Source of the DNA: Limnohabitans sp. 63ED37-2
Lineage (GTDB): Bacteria; Pseudomonadota; Gammaproteobacteria; Burkholderiales; Burkholderiaceae_C
Length of the DNA: 64,000 bases
NCBI RefSeq assembly: GCF_001412535.1
Contig: NZ_CP011774.1
Span: forward strand, 2,103,501 to 2,167,500
Direction of reading: 5' to 3'
The notes beneath the pieces were generated by a model. It saw nothing but the letters and a program-made list of their open reading frames with translations, searched no databases and had not been told where the DNA came from. Made by a program: the position numbers and the translations under genes. Shown here in pieces: positions 58,652-64,000 of this stretch. Each line of letters begins with the position of its first letter. Positions within the stretch are counted from its first letter, which is position 1.

Positions 58652-59345
58652 GCTCGACATCCTTTACCTTGACGATTATCTGGCAGCCGTGACCAAGCCG
58701 CCGGGCCTGCTGGTGCATCGCACTGGTTTGGATGCGGGTGAAACCCGATTTGCCTTGCAAATGCTGCGCGACCAACTCGGCCGCCCGGTCTGGCCCGCAC
58801 ACCGCTTGGATAAAGGCACCAGCGGTGTGCTGTTGTTTGCGCTGAACGCCGAGGTCGCTCGCACGCTGGGCCAAGCCTTTGAAAGCGGCGATGGCCTGCA
58901 AAAAACTTACCGCGCCGTGGTGCGCGGCTGGCCCGCCGATGAAGGCTTGATCGACCACCCCTTGAAGCGCATGCCCGACGACATGCGCACCGAGCGGCTG
59001 GAGGTACAACCCGCCCAAAGCCGCTTTGCCACCTTGCGCCGCTTTGAACTACCTCTATCGCAGCAAGGCTTTGCCAGCACCCGCTGCGCCGAAGTGGCGC
59101 TGCAGCCCCTGACAGGCCGTCGCCACCAGCTGCGCCGCCACATGAAGCACATCGCCCACCCCATCATTGGCGACGCGACGCACGGCAAAGGGCCACTCAA
59201 CCGGGCCGTGGCCGAGTTGCTGGGGCATCAGCGGCTGTGGCTGCATGCACACAGCCTGACGCTGCCCCACCCGGTGAGCGGAGAGATGCTGCTTTGGGTG
59301 TCGCCGCTGCCAGCAGAATGGTCGCTTTGGGACACTTTCGCTTGA
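58650..59345 (+). CDS. truC: RluA-family pseudouridine synthase (TruC-like)
   Basis: Isomerises uridine to pseudouridine, most likely at tRNA position 65. It has 231 residues. The catalytic Asp is in PAHRLDKGTSGVLLFALN; other family parts are LDDYLAAVTKPPGLLVHRTG, KTYRAVVRGW and LTGRRHQLRRHMKHIAHPII. No S4 domain is present, as in TruC. Symbol given by overall resemblance; RluA-type rRNA specificity is not excluded. Confidence 0.88.
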   Translation: MLDILYLDDYLAAVTKPPGLLVHRTGLDAGETRFALQMLRDQLGRPVWPAHRLDKGTSGVLLFALNAEVARTLGQAFESGDGLQKTYRAVVRGWPADEGLIDHPLKRMPDDMRTERLEVQPAQSRFATLRRFELPLSQQGFASTRCAEVALQPLTGRRHQLRRHMKHIAHPIIGDATHGKGPLNRAVAELLGHQRLWLHAHSLTLPHPVSGEMLLWVSPLPAEWSLWDTFA

Positions 59346-59474
59346 AATGCCCACACAGGCTCAGTGCTTGTTGTCACCCAGCGGATAAGGCACGGCACAA
59401 GCCTTGCCTAAGATCGCGACCAGTTTGGCCTTTTGGCACCCTGCCCCCTTTGGCCTTCACCCTTTCGAGACCCC

Positions 59475-60596
59475 ATGAGCCTTCTTTTCACGCCTTTCAC
59501 CTTCGACGCGCCCTCTGGCCCCCTCACCCTGCCCAACCGCATCGTGGTCGCGCCCATGTGCCAGTACTCGGCCGATAACGGTCAGGCCACCGACTGGCAC
59601 CTGACACACTGGACCAACATGCTCAACAGCGGCGCGGGCCTGTTCACCATCGAGGCCACCGCCGTGTCGGCTGTGGGCCGCATCAGCCCCGGCTGCCTGG
59701 GCCTGTGGGACGACGCGACACAAGCGGCGCTGGGTGACAAACTGGACCGCGCCCGCCGCTTGGCCCCGCACATGCCCGTGTGCATCCAAATCAGCCATGC
59801 AGGCCGCAAGGCTTCGAGCGCCGCACCTTGGGACGGCGGCATGCTGATCGCCCCTGAAAACGGCGGCTGGCAGACCGTGGCGCCCAGCGCCCTGCCCCAC
59901 TTGCCGCAAGAAGCCGCGCCAACCGAACTGAGCTTGGCCGACATCGCGCAAATCAAGGCCGACTTCGTCAACACCGCCCGGCGCAGCCTCGCGCTGGGCA
60001 TCGAGGCGGTGGAACTGCACGCCGCGCACGGCTATTTGCTGCACCAGTTTTTGTCCCCCATTTCCAACCAGCGCAACGACGCTTATGGCGGCAGTTTTGA
60101 AAACCGCATCCGCTTTCCGCTGGAAGTCTTCAAAGCGGTGCGCGAAGCCTTTGGCGGCACGTTGGGCATGCGCATCTCGGGCACCGATTGGGTGGACGGC
60201 GGCTGGACGGTCGAAGAAACCGCCGCCTTGTCGGCGCAACTCAAACAAGCCGGGGCGCAGTTTGTGCACATTTCATCAGGCGGCGTCTCGCCCCTGCAAA
60301 AAATTGCTTTGGGGCCAGAGTACCAAGTGCACTTGGCCAAAGCGGTCAAAGACGCATCGGCCCTGACCACCATCGCCGTGGGCCTGATCACCGAGCCCGC
60401 CCAAGCCGAAGCCGTGCTGCAGCGTGGCGACGCCGATTTGGTGGCGCTGGCACGCTCGTTCCTTTACAAGCCGCGTTGGGGCTGGGAAGCGGCTGTGGCC
60501 CTGGGTGGCACGGTCGACTCACAACACCAATACTGGCGCAGCCTGCCCCGCGAAGCCAAAAACATTTTCAACGATGCCAAGATTGGCATGCGCTAA
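59475..60596 (+). CDS. NADH:flavin oxidoreductase, Old Yellow Enzyme family (YqjM-like)
   Basis: An FMN-dependent ene-reductase of 373 residues from ATG 59475. FMN-side Cys in VVAPMCQYSADNG as in YqjM-type enzymes; substrate-binding residues in QISHAGRKAS; active-site His pair region in ELHAAHGYLLHQFLSPISNQ followed by RNDAYGGSFENR; phosphate site in ADLVALARSFLYKPRWGW. Physiological substrate unknown. Confidence 0.93.
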   Translation: MSLLFTPFTFDAPSGPLTLPNRIVVAPMCQYSADNGQATDWHLTHWTNMLNSGAGLFTIEATAVSAVGRISPGCLGLWDDATQAALGDKLDRARRLAPHMPVCIQISHAGRKASSAAPWDGGMLIAPENGGWQTVAPSALPHLPQEAAPTELSLADIAQIKADFVNTARRSLALGIEAVELHAAHGYLLHQFLSPISNQRNDAYGGSFENRIRFPLEVFKAVREAFGGTLGMRISGTDWVDGGWTVEETAALSAQLKQAGAQFVHISSGGVSPLQKIALGPEYQVHLAKAVKDASALTTIAVGLITEPAQAEAVLQRGDADLVALARSFLYKPRWGWEAAVALGGTVDSQHQYWRSLPREAKNIFNDAKIGMR

Positions 60597-60624
60597 TTTT
60601 TTAAAACCACTGCAAGAGAGAGAC

Positions 60625-61596
60625 ATGAACACTCGCCGTCAATTTTCCAAACTGCTGGCTGTGGCCAGCCTGTGCGCCCCCCTGGCCTTGATGGCACAAG
60701 CTTTCCCCAGCAAGCCCATCAACCTGGTCGTGCCCGTGCCACCCGGCGGCTTGGTCGACACATCCGCACGCCTGATTGCTGAACCACTGGGCCGCTTGAT
60801 CGGCCAGTCCATCGTGGTGGAAAACAAGGGTGGTGCCAGTGGCAACCTGGCCTACCAGCAAGTGGCTCGCGCCCCCAAAGACGGCCACACGCTGCTGGTG
60901 TCGTACTCGGGTTACCACGTCGCTAACCCGATCCTCATGAGCAAGCTGCCTTGGGAGTTGAAAGACCTGACACCCGTGGGCCTCATCACCGTGGCCACCA
61001 ACGTGGTGGCCGTGCACCCCTCGGTGCCCGTGAACAACATGAAAGAGTTCATTGCCTACGTGAAACAAAACCCGGGCAAGCTGAACTACGCCTCGCAAGG
61101 CAATGGCTCGGTCTCGCACATTGGCACCGAAATCTTCAAACAGCAAACCGGCGTGAGCTTGGTGCATGTGCCTTACAAGGGTTCGGGCCAGGCCATTGCC
61201 GACGTGCTGGCAGGCCAAGTGCAAGTCTTCATGACCACGCCGCCTTCGGTGATGCAGCACATCCAGGCGGGCAAGCTCAAGGCGCTGGCCGTCACCGGCA
61301 AAAAACGCCATGCGGGCATGCCCCAAGTGCCCACCATGGCCGAAGCCGGTTACCCCAACTTTGACCTCGAGTCGTGGGTGGCTTTGTACGCCCCCTCCGG
61401 CACGCCCGCTGCTGCAGTGAACCAACTGGCCGATGCCGTCAAGCGCAGCCTGGACCTTCCCGAGAGCAAGCAACGCGCCGACCAAGCGGGCATTGAAGTA
61501 CGCTTTGTGGCCCCCACTGAGATGACCAAACTGCTGGACCGCGACATCGCCGACTGGACGCAAGCCATCAAGGCCGCCAACATCAAACTGGACTGA
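60625..61596 (+). CDS. Bug/TctC family periplasmic receptor
   Basis: A solute receptor of 323 residues with a signal peptide (RRQFSKLLAVASLCAPLALM) and hallmarks FPSKPINLVVPVPPGGLVDT, VVENKGGASGNLAYQQVARA and VPYKGSGQAIADVLAGQVQV. It lies 28 bp after the Old Yellow Enzyme gene and is probably cotranscribed. It is the third Bug protein in the window. Ligand unknown. Confidence 0.92.
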   Translation: MNTRRQFSKLLAVASLCAPLALMAQAFPSKPINLVVPVPPGGLVDTSARLIAEPLGRLIGQSIVVENKGGASGNLAYQQVARAPKDGHTLLVSYSGYHVANPILMSKLPWELKDLTPVGLITVATNVVAVHPSVPVNNMKEFIAYVKQNPGKLNYASQGNGSVSHIGTEIFKQQTGVSLVHVPYKGSGQAIADVLAGQVQVFMTTPPSVMQHIQAGKLKALAVTGKKRHAGMPQVPTMAEAGYPNFDLESWVALYAPSGTPAAAVNQLADAVKRSLDLPESKQRADQAGIEVRFVAPTEMTKLLDRDIADWTQAIKAANIKLD

Positions 61597-61600
61597 CAAA

Positions 61601-61624
61601 AAAGCCCCGCACGGGCGGGGCTTT
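61601..61624 (+). terminator. Hairpin after the Bug receptor gene
   Basis: AAAGCCCCGC and GCGGGGCTTT form a perfect 10-bp stem with loop ACGG, five bases after the stop codon. The T-tract is short, so a second stronger hairpin downstream may do most of the work. Confidence 0.75.
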
Positions 61625-61643
61625 AACAAAGGCCAAAAAACCC

Positions 61644-61678
61644 AAGCCCCAGCGGCCATGCCGCTGGGGCTTTTTTTT
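61644..61678. terminator. Strong intrinsic terminator
   Basis: AAGCCCCAGCGG and CCGCTGGGGCTT form a 12-bp stem around CCATG, followed by a run of T to 61678. It sits between the converging Bug receptor gene and the alpha/beta hydrolase gene. Confidence 0.92.
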
Positions 61679-61681
61679 GCT

Positions 61682-62548
61682 TTATGCAGCGATCAGCTGC
61701 TGTGCCAGCGCATGCAAACGCGTGCCGGGCCGGGTCAGGTCGGTCACGATGCTGAAGTGGTTCAGGCCCGCCAGGTCTTCACAGACGGGCACGGTTTTGG
61801 GGCCCCAGGCTTGGTGGATCAAACGGTTGTGGCGCAAGAACTCAGGGCTTTCGTCGCCTCCGGCCACTGTGTACAGCACGCCGTGGCGCGGACGCTGCCA
61901 TTTTGCCGGGCTGCACATGCGCACATGCGCGGGCGTGAGGCGCAAGTCACCCTGCACAAATGGGGTTTTACGCATGGGCTCCAGGTCAAACAGGCCCGAG
62001 ATGGACAAAGCTTTGCGCACCAAGCCAGCGGGCACATCGCGGCCCAGTTTTTTCCAGTCGCAGCCCAGCAACATGGCCGCCAAGTGTCCGCCTGCCGAGT
62101 GACCGATCACGGTGATGTTGCCTCGGTCACCACCGTGTTCTGCGATGTTCCGCCCCACCCATGCGGTGGCCTTGACCATTTGCAAGGCGATGTCGGGGAT
62201 GGTGACGGCTTGCTCGGGCGTGCCAGGGCACAGTGCGTAATTGACCACCACCACGCAAGCGCCCATGTCATGCAATGCGGGCGCCACAAACGAGTGGTCT
62301 GATTTGTCGAGGCTGCGCCAGTAGCCGCCGTGGATGAAGATCACCACCGGAGCGTTCGGCTGTTTGGCCGGGAAAATGTCCAACGTCTCGCCCAGGCCAT
62401 CGCCATAGGGCACATCGAGCAAGGGCTTCAGCTCAGCACGGGCCAAGGCCGAGGCGTTTTGCCAGTGCGCAAAGTGGTTCGCAAAGTCGGGCACCAAGGC
62501 CCGGTTGTTGTACATGCTGTCATGCCAAACGGCGTCTTTTTTAGGCAT
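61682..62548 (-). CDS. Alpha/beta hydrolase, arylformamidase-like
   Basis: A carboxylesterase-fold enzyme of 288 residues from ATG 62548. The oxyanion motif HGGYW is at 73-77 and nucleophile Ser151 is in GHSAGG. The likely acid is in the VAGGDESPEF region and the His in LAGLNHFSIV. Overall it resembles kynurenine formamidase-type hydrolases (KynB-like), but no kynurenine genes are nearby, so substrate is open. Convergent with the Bug receptor gene. Confidence 0.88.
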   Translation of the reverse strand: MPKKDAVWHDSMYNNRALVPDFANHFAHWQNASALARAELKPLLDVPYGDGLGETLDIFPAKQPNAPVVIFIHGGYWRSLDKSDHSFVAPALHDMGACVVVVNYALCPGTPEQAVTIPDIALQMVKATAWVGRNIAEHGGDRGNITVIGHSAGGHLAAMLLGCDWKKLGRDVPAGLVRKALSISGLFDLEPMRKTPFVQGDLRLTPAHVRMCSPAKWQRPRHGVLYTVAGGDESPEFLRHNRLIHQAWGPKTVPVCEDLAGLNHFSIVTDLTRPGTRLHALAQQLIAA

Positions 62549-62598
62549 CTGCGTCTCCAATTTTTTGTATCTGAACCACCAACTTGGTACCCAAAGCG

Positions 62599-64000
62599 TC
62601 AGATTTTCATTTCCAGACGCAGCTGCACATTGCGCCAGTTCGGCGTGGTGTTGCGGGAGGTTTCGCTCACGCCGTTGCCGCTGTAGGTGGACGCGGTCAG
62701 GTAGTCGCGTGGGGTGAGGTTGCTCACCGTCAGGCGCAAAGCGGTGGCCGCAGAAAAGCGCCATTGGCCATACACATCCAGCACGCGTTTGGTGCCTTGG
62801 TAGGCCCACTGCTGCTCACTGCGGCGGGTGTCGTAGTCGGGGTTCCAGTTGACGTTGCCGCCCACCGTCAGCGGGATGCTGCGCACCCGGTAGTCGGCCC
62901 CCAAGTTGGCCGTCATGCCGGGCTGTTGGTCGAGCCGGTTGTCGGGGCCGGGCACTTGCTTGACCCGGGAGCTGAACAGGCTCAGATTGCTGCGGATGTC
63001 CACAGGCAAGGCCCCAGCCCGCACCTGGTCCAAACGGAACTTGGCTTCGAGCTCGATGCCCTGCGTGGTGGCATCGCCCAAGTTGATGGGCGAGGACACC
63101 CAGCGGTCTTGACCGGGCGCCCAAGAGGGGCTGTTTTGCTGAGCCACGGTGTAGCGGATCAGGTCGCTGATCTGGCGGTGAAACACGTTGGCGCTGAGCA
63201 CGCCACCGCCGCTCAGGTAGCGCTCAAAGGCCATATCGATGCCGGTGGCCATTTCGGGCTTCAAGTCGGGGTTGCCGACACGGTCGGGGCGGGTGGGGCT
63301 GTTGGCCTCGCGCGAGGGCACGGGCCGTGCCACCAGGTTGTAGAGGGTGGGCGTTTTGTAGCTGCGTGTCAGGCTCATGCGCACCTGATCGCGCTTGGCC
63401 GGGTCGGGCTTCCACAAGGCGTGCAGCAAAGGCGTCCAGACCGAGCTGGTGTTGGACTTGAGGCCCAACTCACTTGTGCCTTCGGTCAGGATGGATTCGT
63501 AGCGCAGGCCGGTATAGGCCGACCAGTTGGCGTTGATCTTGAATTCGTCTTGTGTGTAAGCGGCCCAGCGCAAGGTGCGGGCGCGGATGTCGCCACCGTC
63601 CTCGTCGACTGCGGCGTTGGCCTCTTCCACACGGCGCACCGTTTCGAGCTCCAGACCGCTCACGATCTGGTGTCCGTTGTCCATGGCGCGGGTCCATTTG
63701 CCGTTCAGGCTGCCCGTGCGGTCGACAAAGTTTTGTGTCTCAAAGCTGTTGAACAGCAGCACATCGGCTGCCCCCGTCTGGTCCAGGCGAAAGTCGTACT
63801 TGGACTGGCCCAGACCAAAGCGCACCTCCAGCCGGTCATCGGCCGACAGGCGCTGGGCCCATTGGCCGTTCAAACGGGCCATGGCAAAAATGCTTTGGTT
63901 CAGTGTCTGGGCGCTGTCGGTGCGCAAGCCGCCCTCAGTCTCGCGGATCTGCACTTGCCCGGGGCTGGTGTAATCCGAATACACCACAAAGGGGGTGAGC
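62599..64000 (-). CDS. TonB-dependent outer-membrane receptor, C-terminal part
   Basis: A partial gene that enters from the right edge. At least 467 C-terminal residues are visible, all of beta-barrel character with alternating strands: SAYTGLRYESILTEGTSELG, VRMSLTRSYKTPTLYNLVAR, NPDLKPEMATGIDMAFERYL (the NPxLKPE motif) and a final LRLTVSNLTPRDYLTASTYS that ends in RLEMKI. The plug and TonB box lie outside the window. Ligand unknown (siderophore, cobalamin or other). It ends 50 bp before the hydrolase start on the same strand. Confidence 0.92.
   Translation of the reverse strand, partial: LTPFVVYSDYTSPGQVQIRETEGGLRTDSAQTLNQSIFAMARLNGQWAQRLSADDRLEVRFGLGQSKYDFRLDQTGAADVLLFNSFETQNFVDRTGSLNGKWTRAMDNGHQIVSGLELETVRRVEEANAAVDEDGGDIRARTLRWAAYTQDEFKINANWSAYTGLRYESILTEGTSELGLKSNTSSVWTPLLHALWKPDPAKRDQVRMSLTRSYKTPTLYNLVARPVPSREANSPTRPDRVGNPDLKPEMATGIDMAFERYLSGGGVLSANVFHRQISDLIRYTVAQQNSPSWAPGQDRWVSSPINLGDATTQGIELEAKFRLDQVRAGALPVDIRSNLSLFSSRVKQVPGPDNRLDQQPGMTANLGADYRVRSIPLTVGGNVNWNPDYDTRRSEQQWAYQGTKRVLDVYGQWRFSAATALRLTVSNLTPRDYLTASTYSGNGVSETSRNTTPNWRNVQLRLEMKI

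Noticed and set aside
1..64000. tRNA, rRNA, tmRNA, prophage or replication-origin features
   Set aside because: None found by eye on either strand: no tRNA T-arm/CCA patterns with cloverleaf support, no rRNA motifs, no phage structural genes and no DnaA-box clusters.

Overview
The window looks like a chromosome segment from a betaproteobacterium of the order Burkholderiales, most likely Comamonadaceae (Limnohabitans/Rhodoferax/Polaromonas type). This is inferred from gene content, not a database search. The evidence is high GC, several Bug/TctC periplasmic receptors, a dnaX-ybaB-recR cluster with the SRP RNA gene just upstream of dnaX, a Burkholderiales-style DNA polymerase IV with a long insert, and the two-domain form of QueF. 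Seven in-order gene pairs share ATGA or GTGA stop/start overlaps, so tightly packed operons are the norm.

Layout. 1-5 kb: start of ppa, an aldehyde dehydrogenase, then moaA-mobA-moeA for molybdenum cofactor. 5-9.5 kb: an RND pump and its adaptor. 9.6-18.8 kb: housekeeping genes (rnhA, a methyltransferase, gloB, mltD, recR, ybaB, dnaX with a nine-A slippery site, ffs). 18.9-19.4 kb: a bacteriohemerythrin. 19.5-34.1 kb: a large divergent aldarate/hexuronate locus. The minus-strand operon holds an SMP-30 lactonase, a TRAP transporter, two enolase-superfamily dehydratases, GarD and two Bug receptors. The plus strand holds a FadR-type regulator, gudD, garR, garL and udh. Together they give a full route: hexuronate to aldarolactone (Udh), to aldarate (lactonase), to 5-dehydro-4-deoxyglucarate (dehydratases), to pyruvate plus tartronate semialdehyde (GarL), to glycerate (GarR). 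34.2-37.6 kb: lldD, dinB and an enoyl-CoA hydratase.

37.6-57.0 kb is an accessory island crowded with toxin-antitoxin and defence genes: Phd/VapC, HigBA, a type IIL restriction-methyltransferase translationally coupled to a beta-helical membrane protein, a large PIN protein, a frameshifted baeRF gene, a chimeric antitoxin, VapBC, a truncated CopG antitoxin, Fic, BrnTA, a superfamily 1 helicase, MazEF and a second HigBA-type pair. No integrase or transposase is visible. The most unusual structure lies at 46.3-52.1 kb. The last 140-290 bp of the helicase gene occur as four extra degenerate copies, all in the same orientation, and a cargo module (baeRF/antitoxin, VapBC, Fic, BrnTA) sits in each interval. 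This looks like repeated insertion at the 3' end of the helicase gene with the end restored each time.

57-64 kb returns to core genes: queF, yaaA, a TruC-type pseudouridine synthase, an Old Yellow Enzyme reductase, a third Bug receptor, an arylformamidase-like hydrolase, and the C-terminal part of a TonB-dependent receptor cut by the window end. No tRNA, rRNA, CRISPR array or replication origin was seen.
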